Positions 1-10,628 of a stretch of DNA of 64,000 bases are shown piece after piece. Where the stretch lies: positions 20,490,333 to 20,554,332 of the forward strand of contig NC_133293.1 of assembly GCF_005239225.2 (NCBI RefSeq), read 5' to 3'. Within the stretch, counting starts at the first letter, position 1. Each line of letters opens with the position of its first letter. The notes below the pieces were generated by a model that saw nothing but the letters and a program-made list of their open reading frames with translations, did not search any database and was not told where the DNA came from. This DNA is from Populus alba. Taxonomy: Eukaryota > Streptophyta > Magnoliopsida > Malpighiales > Salicaceae. The translations under genes and the position numbers were made by a program.

Positions 1-897
1 AGGATTAACAAGAACAGGGAAAAAAAAAAAAAAAAGGGAGAAAAAACATAACTGATAATTGCACGCTCCGGTATTTTTCTAGCTTGAGAAGAAAATTTCT
101 TATAAAATTAAGAATGTTAATGAATATTTATGATTTTAGTTTCTATTATGTTTATTATTTATTGAATAAGAATTAAAAATATATATTCTATTTATGATTT
201 TGAATATTCATTCAATTACTTAATATCCACGTATTATTTATAATTAAACATAAAATAAATTAATATACACAAACGCTGTAGTAGTGCACGAACAGAATAA
301 AATTGTAATAATCGCCATTCCTAAATCAGATTGTCATAAACCACATGGATAGCTCTTAGCTGGCTTGTCCTAACTTATATGGCCTGGGTTCTGGTAGCAT
401 AATGGGCTTCCGAATTTCTTGGACTTCTTTTATTTTTCCACAACAAAGCGAGTTCACATCTCATAAGGCCCAACTCCAGAATTTACAGCTCATCTGCCCA
501 AGATAATATATCTGGTCCAAAAGATAATTTATTTATTTGTTTGTTTATTTAGACAGGTACGTAGTTTTACACATTTGCAAACTAACAATCTCTGTTTCTT
601 CTCCATGATATCTTTAATAAATATTTTGCTCACGTTTTCTGATTTCTTAAAACGAGCATTAATTAATCTGCGCTTTATTTCTTTTTTCTTTTTTTTTATC
701 AGGGATTGACTTGTGCTCTTAATTTTTAACAATATATTTCATATTGTTGACTACTTAAACCGTGTAATAAAGGTTCATTATATTAATTAAACAAAGCATT
801 CCTTGTTTACTAGTACTATACGTGTGAATTCAGGAACGAGAACCATGCTTTGCCTAACTATTGTACTACTCTAGTTATTGAACACCGTACCTCAACA

Positions 898-902
<5 letters not shown>
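1..902. other. AT-rich intergenic sequence, no gene seen
   Basis: No coding exon is recognisable here. The stretch is AT-rich with short A or T runs and leads into the promoter region of the STIG1-like gene. The only open frames are short, low-complexity and lysine-rich. Confidence 0.6.

Positions 903-962
<60 letters not shown>
903..962. repeat. compound (CT)n(AT)n microsatellite
   Basis: About 16 CT units run straight into about 14 AT units. The tract lies roughly 130 bp upstream of the TATA box of the STIG1-like gene. Length variation is expected at such a tract, and a CT-rich stretch near a core promoter can act as a Y-patch or GAGA-type element, but that role is inference. Confidence 0.95.
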
Positions 963-965
<3 letters not shown>

Positions 966-1089
966 CAGGAAGAAGACCATGCCTTGATGGAATAAAGTGT
1001 TTCCACCTTTTCATTGTTTAATAGGGTTGGATTTGGACCGCTCCACTTACGAAGTAACATGAAACATGCCGAATTCAAAGCCTCTCCCT

Positions 1090-1097
1090 TATAAATA
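1090..1097 (+). promoter_or_regulatory. TATA box of the STIG1-like gene
   Basis: TATAAATA lies about 97 bp upstream of the ATG at 1194. This predicts transcription start near 1120-1130 and a short 5' leader of about 70 nt. The spacing suits a plant Pol II gene. Confidence 0.7.
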
Positions 1098-1193
1098 CCG
1101 CCTCTCCTATCATCCTTCTTCATCCCTCATCCGAGTGTTCTTCTTCCATTCGAACGCTAACCCAATCAACATCTCCTGGTCTCCTCTCTCAAG

Positions 1194-1649
1194 ATGAAGT
1201 TCCTGCACATTTTCTTTGTTCTTATCATCATCATCACATCTCTTGTCCTCGACATTGCTTCATTTCCACTCGAGGAAGATCAAGTTCATGACTATAATAT
1301 TGACAACGAAGTGATTGAAAGCTTTTCTCCTCGCCAAAATAGAGGAGTTAGCCGCTTTCTTGCTCATCACAAGAAACCGAAAGATCGAAGACTAACTTGT
1401 AACAAGTTCCCTAGGATTTGTCACGCTAAGGGAAGCCCAGGACCTCACTGCTGCAAGAAGAAGTGTGTTAATGTGTTAGCCGATCGTCTAAATTGCGGCT
1501 TATGTGGGAAGAAGTGCAAGTATAATGAAACATGCTGTAATGGAAAGTGTGTGAATCCATCGTTCAATAGGAGACATTGCGGGGCTTGCAACAATAGCTG
1601 CGGCGGCAATGGGAACTTATGTGTTCTTGGCCTTTGCAACTATGCATGA
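1194..1649 (+). CDS. STIG1-like secreted cysteine-rich protein
   Basis: Single-exon gene of 151 aa. Residues 1-24 form a hydrophobic signal peptide (LHIFFVLIIIITSLVL core). A variable acidic-to-basic linker follows (about 25-67), then a Cys-rich C-terminal domain (about 68-151) with 16 cysteines in the spacing of stigma-specific STIG1 proteins, including HCCKKKCVNV, NCGLCGKKC, TCCNGKCVNP and HCGACNNSC. STIG1 family members are apoplastic. Tomato STIG1 binds pollen receptor kinases and promotes pollen-tube growth; Arabidopsis GRI is linked to cell-death signalling. Family length is usually 130-160 aa, so this copy looks complete. A TATA box sits about 97 bp upstream and no other ATG intervenes. 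Which STIG1 subgroup it belongs to cannot be told from sequence alone. Confidence 0.9.
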   Translation: MKFLHIFFVLIIIITSLVLDIASFPLEEDQVHDYNIDNEVIESFSPRQNRGVSRFLAHHKKPKDRRLTCNKFPRICHAKGSPGPHCCKKKCVNVLADRLNCGLCGKKCKYNETCCNGKCVNPSFNRRHCGACNNSCGGNGNLCVLGLCNYA

Positions 1650-3255
1650 ACTAAGAGCAGTGGATAACAGTCTTTGATTCATTTATTTTACATGCAATTC
1701 TTTGTTTATCTAAGCAAGAAAGTTAATAAAAATTGAATTTTGTATACCTTAATACTATTAATTCTTGTCTTCAGTATTAATTTCCAGTGCTTACATGAAT
1801 ATTGTAATTAACCAATTAAATTATATTAATTTGATTAGTGTAACATAATGGAAGAGACATATATATATATATAAATATATATGAAGTAAATATATCTCTA
1901 AAATAATTTTAAGAATAAAATGTATTTTTTTCAAAATAAAAAAAATAAAGATACAACTTCTATCTTTGATGTCCGAAAATAATAATGAAACGCTATGTGA
2001 ATGACATCATCTTGCAATAATTAAAACAATTAATATCATCATATCCACAGTGCCTCCTCCCCAATCTTCACAGATCACCCTGCAGTTCATGCTGGGAAAG
2101 AATTCGTTTAAATTTCTCAGTTAAAGTGTGAAAATTAGGGGTTGCTTGCAATTCTGCTAGTTTCACTCTCCGTTGAAAACACAAGATTAACTTTCTTTTG
2201 GTGCTGTGTATGTGAAAGACATGGTATTTTTTACAGACAAATCATCAAACACCTAGAAAGCATCTCCAATACAACGAAAAATATTATTGTCAAGAAGCCC
2301 CAATTTAAAACCAACAGCATAAAAAATTCCATGAAAATAATTTAACGTTGTTTCTCGGGCTCTCTTACCCCTTTGATTTCTTTTGATTTTTGCATTGTTT
2401 TAAATTTTCTGTAGAATGTGACCAAAATACACTGCATAACGAAATCCTGAAGAATAAGAAATAAAAAATAATAATACTATTTGCTAATTAATTAAATTCA
2501 ATCCAAAAAAATATGTAATTCTCAAAATACTCCTCTTAGTATCACGATTTTTTTTTATAAATTTCCATAGTTTGTATCCCATGCCTAAAACAAATCGTGA
2601 ATGCTTCTAGCTACCAAGTCTAAAATCAACTGCCCAGAACAAATATTTCACATGAAACTTACATAAATATTTATTTATATAACTAATCATTAGTCAAAAA
2701 GTTACAAGTTAAAGATATACGCTAGCTCTAATTAGTTATTTCCCTCTAACCTATCTATGTTCCTTAATTAGTTAACATCTCTAAGCGATTCTGGTTTTAT
2801 TAAAGAACTTTTTTTGTAATAATGAAAGTTAAAACATATTTTAAACCATGAATTTCAATTGTTTTGTTAATGAAAAATATTTTTAATCTCTTATTTGATC
2901 TTATTTTATTTTTTATGGTTTATCCATTTAAACTTGATTTTATTACGAAGGGAGTGTTTGATCATATTTAATATTTCTAAACTCAGAAAAGTATAATTTA
3001 TTTTTGTTATATAATTCAAACCTGTTTTTTATTTATAAATTTAATAATTTTGTAGACATGAAAGAAAAAATAAATTTAATAAAATAAATTTAAATGAAAA
3101 AAAGCATTATGATTTTTAAAAGAAACTAGCTATAAGAGCAATTGCTTCAGGTTACATTATTAAGCAAGTAATTAACTGGAAAAAATCACATACCTTAGGC
3201 GGGAGAAATTGTAAACATTAAATAAATAAAACAATAAAAAAATATATACATAAAA
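1650..3255. other. intergenic sequence between the STIG1-like gene and tRNA-Lys
   Basis: The first 100-150 bp are the likely 3' UTR of the STIG1-like gene, with an AATAAA-like signal near 1725. The remainder is AT-rich with no convincing exon. A short open frame at 2142-2345 has no recognisable features. Confidence 0.5.
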
Positions 3256-3328
3256 GCCCGTCTAGCTCAGTTGGTAGAGCGCAAGGCTCTTAACCTTGTG
3301 GTCGTGGGTTCGAGCCCCACGGTGGGCG
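3256..3328 (+). tRNA. tRNA-Lys (anticodon CUU)
   Basis: A complete 73-nt cloverleaf without an intron. The acceptor stem pairs GCCCGTC with GGTGGGC (including G-U pairs). The D arm contains the A box TAGCTCAGTTGG. The anticodon stem CAAGG/CCTTG encloses loop CTCTTAA, which gives anticodon CUU. The T arm GTGGG/CCCAC has the B box GGTTCGAGCCC. The CCA end is not encoded, as expected in a nuclear gene. Confidence 0.97.
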
Positions 3329-3346
3329 TTTGTTTGTTTGTTCCTA

Positions 3347-3361
3347 TTTTTCCTTTTTTTT
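3347..3361 (+). terminator. Pol III T-run terminator for tRNA-Lys(CUU)
   Basis: A run of five T followed by a longer T run lies 18-33 nt after the mature tRNA end. This is the standard RNA polymerase III stop signal. The interrupted T clusters before it (TTTG repeats) are too short to terminate reliably. Confidence 0.75.
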
Positions 3362-4215
3362 CTCTTCTTTTTGGTTGCTTGAAGAAGATTTTTGTGTGAT
3401 ACTCTTCGAGATGAGATCTGCCATGAAGACCCCAGAAATACGCGTATCTTTCTTTTTTTTCTCAAGAAACAATAAAAGTAGATAAGAGATCATTGACGCT
3501 ACTCCAGGAAACGCCACAAGGTATTACAATTATCAAAAAATGATATTGGTAGAAGTTTTCAGCTTTGTTGATTTGCTCATGAACTTTAATAGCCACTTTT
3601 TTTTCTAGGTCACTCGTTGAAGCACAAGAACTTTAATAGCAGTCAAAAAATAAAAGAACTTTACACGCATCAATAACTTTTTATTTTTGTATTTGTACAA
3701 AAATAAAAATACCCCTGATGCTAAACAATAATAACGAAAAATATTATTATGGAATTGCAACTAAGCCACTGAAGCTAGGGTTAAAAAATTTAAATGACAA
3801 GAGTAATATAGTAATTTCACTGTTCATTAATTTGTAAAAAAAAAAGCTCCTAGTACTAAACAATAACAATAATAAAAAAAAAACTATTATGGAGTTATAA
3901 TCAAGCCCTGAAATCAATTTATATAGTAAGTATAATGGAGTAATTCATCTATTTATTAAATGTACCGAAAGTTCTTATTGTTAAATTTTTAAAATTAGTA
4001 TGATAATTATATTATTAAAAAAATAAAAAAATATTATTACTCCAAACAAATAAAAAATGTTAAATTAATAGCGTGAAGAGATTTTGACTAATAAAATAAA
4101 ACCTTATAAATTGAAGGCTGAATAGTAAAATAATAATTTTAATAACCTGAAATTCATTTTACTGTGGATTAAGGGACCCTAAAACAACCATGTTATTTAG
4201 TTTTTTAGTTAATAG
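3362..4215. other. AT-rich intergenic sequence
   Basis: No gene is seen. Two similar passages, near 3710-3790 and 3850-3920, share a short direct repeat built on CTAAACAATAA followed by ATTATTATGGA and CTATTATGGA. They look like old repeat debris. Confidence 0.5.
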
Positions 4216-4275
4216 TTAATTGGATGTGCGCCTGAACAGATTCAGCTGATGAGATATTCCTCCACGTAGTTTGTT
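4216..4275 (-). pseudogene. short fragment of an LRR receptor kinase
   Basis: On the minus strand this reads KLRGGISHQLNLFRRTSN and then a stop. It matches KLCGGISQLNLSRCTSN at residues 622-638 of the intact receptor encoded downstream on the same strand, just outside its membrane segment. DNA similarity to about 6460-6520 covers roughly 55 bp, with a small indel and a Cys lost. No other receptor sequence surrounds it, so it is a remnant, not an exon of the neighbouring gene. Confidence 0.6.
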
Positions 4276-5056
4276 TGGCTTGCTCGTGGCAGTGGTTAAA
4301 TAACCTCCGCAAAGTCTGGAAGATTTAAATCCTATAAATCCTGCAACTAAAAATAATCTTCCAGTTATTAAACTTAGTTCGTTCGGTAAGTAATACAATA
4401 AATTTATGATTTAAAATCTAATTTAAATACACGTTTGAATGAGCTCGAATGCAAACGAAACCTTTAGCAAAAAAGAGAGGTGGCTTCGTTACTGTCAATT
4501 TTTCTTTCTTCCATTTTGATCGTTTAATTATATATTACATATAACTAATAGCAAGAAAAATAAGGAAATGAGAGGGCAAGCCCTTGAACGAAAAGGCACA
4601 TGGAAACATGCTCATCCTCAACTCCGACATAAATTTCTTCCTCACGTTGACAGAAATTGAAATGCAAGAAAGGATTGTAAGAATGGTGAAGAAACCGACC
4701 GGTTCATTGCAGACAGTAAATTCACAGCTGCAGGTTCAGACTTCTATTACACATAATATTAAAGTCCCCGAGCAAACAAAGACATAGAAGCATACAAAAT
4801 AAGGCTAGTGCTTATAGATGGCCAGTGTGCAGTTGCAATTTTATTCGACTCCAGGAAACAGGCACTTCTGCTCCCTCTGGCCTCTCGAACAACTCTCATT
4901 TTCCACTTTGATCACCTCGGTCATCTACAGCAAAAAACAGAGTGTGAAGTAGCAATCAATTTAATGTACCATTGGTAAGTCTGGTTGTGAATAATCTTAG
5001 AATGAATATCAATACAATGATAAGGCTTTACCATCTGCTGAGACGAGGATATCACT
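4276..5056. other. intergenic sequence and 3' flank of the LRR receptor kinase
   Basis: No independent gene is supported. The part nearest 5056 should hold the receptor's 3' UTR, read on the minus strand. A small open frame at 4584-4787 (+) has no recognisable domain. Confidence 0.45.
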
Positions 5057-8000
5057 CTATCCATGCCTCCTGGTTCCCAGGAGAATGCCCCTAATTCGGT
5101 GCAGTTCAGCCACGGCATTGCTGATGTTTGTCCTCTCTCTTGGCAAATCTACCGAGCAAGAAACTCCTACCTCCATAATTGAAACCAAGCACTCCAGAAC
5201 TTTGTCATTTCCAATACGCTTCATCCCATCAGAGGCATTAGCGCTTGTTTGCTCGATTTCTCTCAGAAGTATGGGATCAACAACCTCCACCACACGGTCA
5301 GGCAACGCCATTTTAACATACTTGTGCAGGTTCAGCCCCTCTTTGAACGAGCCATCAGTTGGCGTCTTTCCGGTAAGTATCTCCAGCAACAGGATGCCGT
5401 AGCTGTACACATCCCCATAAGTTGACACCTCGTTTCCGATACCGTACTCTAAAATTTATATGCATGGTTGTTAACAACCCTGGAAACTAGTAATAAAACG
5501 ACACTAATTTTATTGCTTCTTTAAGCATTTCAGGACGCTGAAATGTGCAGGGATGTTTATGACTTTGGAAGAAATAATTGTTATCATGGGGAAAATAGTT
5601 ATATCAATTCGTCAATGCAAGCCAATGGAATATTATTCTAATCACTTGAAACTAAAATAAATCATGTAAAATCTGTCTGGCATTACCTGGGGCAGCATAG
5701 CCAACAGTGCCTTTTAAACCAATAGAGCTGTTCTGATTTGATGACAATTGAACTGAAGCTTCTGGACGGAATCTTGCCAATCCAAAGTCTCCAACATGAG
5801 CAGTCATATCACCATCAAGAAGAACATTGCTAGGCTTCAAATCACAGTGAACAACAGCCATTTGACAGTGGTAGTGCAAATAATCAAGGGCATTAGCTAC
5901 ATCAATTGCAATGTTTAACCTCTGAATCAGATTCAGGTTTCCTTGCTCGCGTTCCTCGTCTGATGTATGGACTGGATGCAGCCACTCTTCCAGGCTCCCA
6001 TTGACCATGAATTCATAAACCAGAGCTTTAAAATCATTGCCTTGAAAATCAAGGCTAGAACATGCAGTTAAAACTTTGACAAGGTTTCGGTGCCTGATGT
6101 TTATCAAGGCAGCACACTCTGCCATATAGCTTTTGGAAGCTCCTTTACGTAGCAGGTTGAATACTTTCACTGCGACAATCATTCCATCAGGTGCGAGAAT
6201 TGCTTTGTACACAGACCCGAAACTACCTCGACCAATAAAATTGGATGAGGAAAAGCCACCAGTTGCTTGATAGAGTTCTTCATAAGTCACTCTCCGAAAT
6301 GAGACCTCCCACGAAGCTCCAGAAGCAGGCTCATTTTTTGTTTTTCTCCAGGAATAGATAAGTAGAGAAGAGATCAGCAAGAGTGCAATGATAAAGCCAC
6401 ATGGAATTGAAATTACCAGCTTCAACTTGGTAGAAAATTTTGGTTTTCTCAACTCATTGGACGTGCATCTGGACAAATTCAACTGAGATATTCCTCCACA
6501 AAGCTTATCGTTTCCCAAAACTGAGACTGCGCTTACATTCCCGAAAACTCTTTGTGTAGGCATCTCACCTTCGAGGTGATTAAATGAAAGATCCAAACGC
6601 TGCAACAACTGGAAGTCTGCCAAAAACCTTGGAATTTGGCCAGTCAAGTTGTTGTAAGAGAGATTAAGATATTGAAGTGCTCTCAAAGAACTCAAAAGCT
6701 CCGGAATAGACCCTCGCAAAAAGTTCCCCTCCAGATGCAGATATTCTAGCATAATGCAGCTTCCAAGACTTCCAGGAATTTCACCTGATAACCTGTTATG
6801 TGAAACATCTAGATATCCTAGGTTCACTAACCTGCCCACTTCAGAGGGAAGGGGACCTATCAACTGATTATGAGATAGGTCTAAGCTCACGGATAAAGAA
6901 GCCATACCAATTACTTCTTTGGTTAATGGACCGCTCAAATTGTTTTGAGCAAGCTTTAAAGACATCAAATTATGGCAGTTTGCAAGACTTGATGGGATGC
7001 CTCCTTGCAAATTATTCGCAGATAAATAAAGTTCGAACAATGAAGTAACATTGCCCAAAGATGAAGGGATATCTCCAGAGATTTTGTTTTCAATGAGTTT
7101 TAGACCGTGCAAATTTTTTAATTTACCAATGGAAGTTGGTATAACGCCAGTCAATTGATTTGTTTCCAACATCAAAGTATCCAGGCTGATGAGGTTTCCA
7201 ATATCAACTGGAATGCTTCCCCGCACTTGATTTCTTCCCATGGACAATGTTGTGATCTGTGATGAGAAGTTGCTGATTATTTCTGGCAACATTCCTCCTA
7301 AATTGTTATCACCCATACCCAATTCTTCCAAATTGGTGTAGTTTGCAAGGCTCTGGAGAAAACTGAGATCACCTTCCTCCCCATTTCCAAGTTCATTGGA
7401 ATCAATACCAAGATACTGTAGATTAGGCAGGTTTGCAAATGGGGGAACTTTCCCGGTAAAGCTGTTGTTTCCGAAATCAATAACAGAAAGAGTTGAGGCA
7501 TTGGAGATAGTAACGGGTATCGGTCCGTTGAATCGGTTGGCATAGAATACAAGCACTTCAAGGCTTGGAAGCTTTTGGCCTAAGTCAGAAGGAAGACTCC
7601 CATGAAACTGGTTAATCCCCACAGAGAAAAGTGTAAGAGAAGAGGAATTGTATATGGACGGGGGAATTGTACCACTCAGATTATTTAAGGGAACAGACAA
7701 TTTTCTTAACCTTTTCAATTTCCCGATACCATAGGGAATGCTTCCTTGCAAATGATTGTCCCCCACGCCAATAATCTCAACAGATGAGAGATTTTCGAAA
7801 GAAAGCGGTATCTCGCCAACTAGATGATTAGTTGCTAAAAGGCATGCTTGCAGATTTAATAACGACCCCAGTTCTGCAGGAATTTTGCCAATCAAGTTGT
7901 TTTCCTGTAAATCAATCAACTGAAGATTAGAGCAATTCGAGATATTGGCAGGGATTTCACCGCTGAATGTGTTGGTTTCGAGGTTCAACTGCTGTAGACG

Positions 8001-8369
8001 AAACAGACGACCCAACTCCTGTGGAATATTTTGGCTGAAGCTGTTGTTGCTCAGGTCTAGTATCCTGAGAAAACTCAGGTTGCCAATGTGAGGGGAGAGG
8101 GAACCCGCCAGCTTGCAAGAGTGGAGGTCAAGTTCTACAACTCTCTGATGCCGGCGTCCACATTTAGCGCCTGACCACTCACAGAAATGCAAGGATTCGT
8201 TCCACGAGCTGAGTGCACCGAGGGGATCATCAGTAACTTGAGCCTTAAAAGCTAACAGGGAGAGCTTGTCTGTTCCTCCTCCAGATAATGAGAAGGAAGA
8301 AGAGATCAGATGCATTATTTGCAGGAAAAGAAGCCAAAACATGCACGGACTCATGCTTGGTAACTCCAA
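5057..8369 (-). CDS. LRR receptor kinase, subfamily XII (Xa21/EFR type), non-RD
   Basis: Two exons on the minus strand, 8369-5687 and 5448-5057, joined by a GT-AG intron (CCAG|GTAATG ... TTTTAG|AG). The join gives APEYG across the splice and a protein of 1024 aa. Order: signal peptide (about 1-30), LRR N-terminal cap with FCEWSGAKC (63-70), about 22 extracellular leucine-rich repeats (about 75-615), juxtamembrane Cys pair near 624 and 635, one membrane helix (about 650-673), Ser/Thr kinase (about 707-1010). Kinase motifs present: glycine loop GRGSFGSVYK (713-722), Lys735 in VAVKVF, catalytic loop HCDLKPSN (841-848), DFG (861-863), APE at the splice. The residue before the catalytic Asp is Cys, not Arg, so it is a non-RD kinase, the class typical of pattern-recognition receptors such as Xa21, EFR and FLS2. 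The single intron in this position is typical of subfamily XII. Ligand unknown. Retention of the intron would add about ten residues and then stop, giving a 905-aa form that lacks the kinase C-lobe. The ATG six codons further in could also start it. Confidence 0.93.
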
Positions 8370-8750
8370 TTTTAATTTGATCTAGAGATTTTAGTGATGA
8401 GGATGTGGTTTGCAGAGCTCCTCTGTTGATACAAATACGTAGGAAAAAGGATAGATGGAGGCTTAGGGTTTGTTCAGACAGAAAACATTGTTCAATTACG
8501 AATGTTCAAAGTCATGAGCAAGTAGACTTACGAGTCAACAAAAGTAGTGCAAGTTACTCGTCTTGTGACTTGTGACAGGTGTTGTATGGTAAGACATGGA
8601 TTGTATTGTAAATATAAATTAGAAAACTGAGTAAGACAATTGTATTAGTCAAATAATAATAATAATAAAGGAGAAATTATTGCACGGACCTCACTATTTA
8701 TGATCATGAACCAACTTTAAAGCAACTTCCATAGTTGGCACCACTACATG
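8370..8750. other. upstream region of the LRR receptor kinase
   Basis: Should contain the promoter and 5' leader of the receptor gene on the minus strand. No clear TATA box at standard spacing was identified. No other coding sequence is seen. Confidence 0.4.
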
Positions 8751-8908
8751 TCTGTTTGGATGGATGGGAGGTGTGTGGGTTTTTTTTTAAGATATAATTT
8801 TTTAAAAGTATATATTACATTTTTTAAAAATAAAAAATATATCTTCTAAAAACAAAAAATACATATTATTTATTAAAAAAAACCGTCACATCTTCCATCC
8901 AAACACAC
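8751..8908. mobile_element. small inverted-repeat transposon (MITE)
   Basis: About 158 bp. The left end TGTTTGGATGGATGGGAGGTGTG is mirrored at the right end by CACATCTTCCATCCAAACACA, and the AT-rich core is itself nearly palindromic, so the whole unit can fold into a hairpin. It has no coding capacity. TGTTTGG/CCAAACA ends are typical of Tourist-like (PIF/Harbinger) MITEs. The target-site duplication is not clear. Confidence 0.7.
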
Positions 8909-8929
8909 CATACGATGTAAATCCACACT

Positions 8930-9024
8930 CTAATAGCTAGCTAGACTTGACCAAATTTAGCAGACCAAGTTTAATCTTTATTTTCTTCTTCTTCCTTCCC
9001 TTTGGTTCGGCTTGCATGGGCTCG
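8930..9024. repeat. direct repeat of the cysteine protease 3' flank (copy 1)
   Basis: About 90 bp resembling 10538-10624. Shared blocks in order: TAGCTAGCTAGACTT, CCAAGTTTAATCTTTATT, a TCTTCTTC run, CCCTTTGGTTCGG and TTGCATGGG. The other copy lies immediately after the stop codon of the protease gene. The copies have diverged by small indels. Confidence 0.7.
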
Positions 9025-10537
9025 ACCCTCCAGGATGGATGCGTTTACTAACTCTAATAGTTACTTGTGGATTACAAATAAAAGAAAAGGTTTAGGTAAT
9101 CCCCCACAAAACCAAAAATAAAAAACACAGGTCAAGGTCCTCCACTACTAGAGTGATTAGTGTGGAAAATGACAGGTGTCATCATTTACTTCTTTTGTTT
9201 TAAATTTGACTTTAAATCATTTCGAACTTTAATTTAAGCTGATGAAAAAATATAATCAAGTTTTGTAAGCGGACTCGTAGTAACAACGTTCAAGGCAGCT
9301 GGGAACCGGGGGCACAGCAGCAGGGACGGATGCAGCCACCACCAAATACACAAAAAATTAAATTGAAACATGGAGACGTTTTCCGCACTGGAAATGCGAT
9401 ATTATGTGACCACAGAAATAGAAGCAGCATGTTGGATTAGATTCTTGCTCCGTGTATAACTTACAGCATATCCCATTTTAAAAAAAAAATCTAGAATAAC
9501 GAATATTTAACTGATAGGAAATTTTTATGACTCGAGTTACATGTGAATTCAAATTATTTTTTTAATTAATTTTTTTTAATTTTATTTTTTAATATTATAG
9601 TGTTGAAAATTAAAATTTATAATTTATTTTGATTTATTTTCTATAAAGTTATCATATTTTTATAATTCGGGTCATGGATTTAACATATCAATCTAAGTCA
9701 ATCCAATATATTATTATTTTAATATTTTTTAAAAAATATATCATATTAAAAAATAAAATTAGTTAAATAATCTTTTTACTAAAGTTATTTTTAAATCTGT
9801 AAAGTTGTTTTGTTGTTTCAGCCCGTAATGCTGTAAGTCGTACTCAATTTGAATGGCACCAGGATGTAATATATAGTACAGTTTCCATGAAATGATGGTG
9901 GCCAAGACGTTTTTTTCCAAGGTGCAAAGACTTGAAGATGACGGGTAATATTTTCTTCCTTGTAGTCAAACATCGAAAACAACTTGAAGTCTCAGAGGAT
10001 CAAATTTTATGATTGAATCAAAGAAAATGATCCTCTGTCTGGCCACCAAGAAGATGGTTCTGGACAAGGAGAAGCGTGAAAAAAGAGCAAGTAAAAAACC
10101 TAGAGAGAGAAAGAGGGAACAAGATACTCCTGCACTCTAAAACCATAGGACAGGGATCTGACTAATTAATTTCTTACTTTTATTCTACAGTAAACTACAT
10201 TCTCTTTTGTTTCCCAAAATGAATTTATAACATTGCTTTCAGTTCAAGCTGATGGCGAGATAATTCATTGCTTGGCCATTTGCCCACAGGATCACGTTTA
10301 CTGAACAAATGTTGGCAACTGCGCTTAGACAATGGGTTTTTTATCCAAACTTTACCTTTCCTCTGCATTTCTGAAATGAAATAATATATTTTTCAACAGT
10401 TTCTTGGTAGGTCCAAAACTACTCAAGCTTGGTGAGGAAACCAAAGGGCAAAGCATGGTATTTTGATTACGTAGTGCATAATCCATAACCTGTTTACACT
10501 CATGGCTATCCTTTTTAAGGAGCAAATTAGTAACAAG
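9025..10537. other. intergenic sequence, no gene seen
   Basis: Mixed-composition DNA with an AT-rich block (about 9480-9790) that looks like an old dispersed repeat. No exon, RNA gene or complete element could be supported. Confidence 0.5.
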
Positions 10538-10624
10538 TAGCTAGCTAGACTTTAACTAGATTTGACACACCAAGTTTAATCTTTATTCTTCTTCTCTCGA
10601 CCCTTTGGTTCGGTTTGCATGGGT
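10538..10624. repeat. direct repeat at the 3' end of the cysteine protease gene (copy 2)
   Basis: Partner of 8930-9024. It lies within the presumed 3' UTR of the minus-strand protease gene, ending a few bases from its stop codon. This suggests that the copy at 8930 was duplicated from the gene end. Confidence 0.7.
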
Positions 10625-10628
10625 ATAT

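Noticed and set aside
5057..5448. Separate short kinase gene
   Set aside because: It is the second exon of the receptor: the acceptor site and phase join it exactly to 5687-8369.
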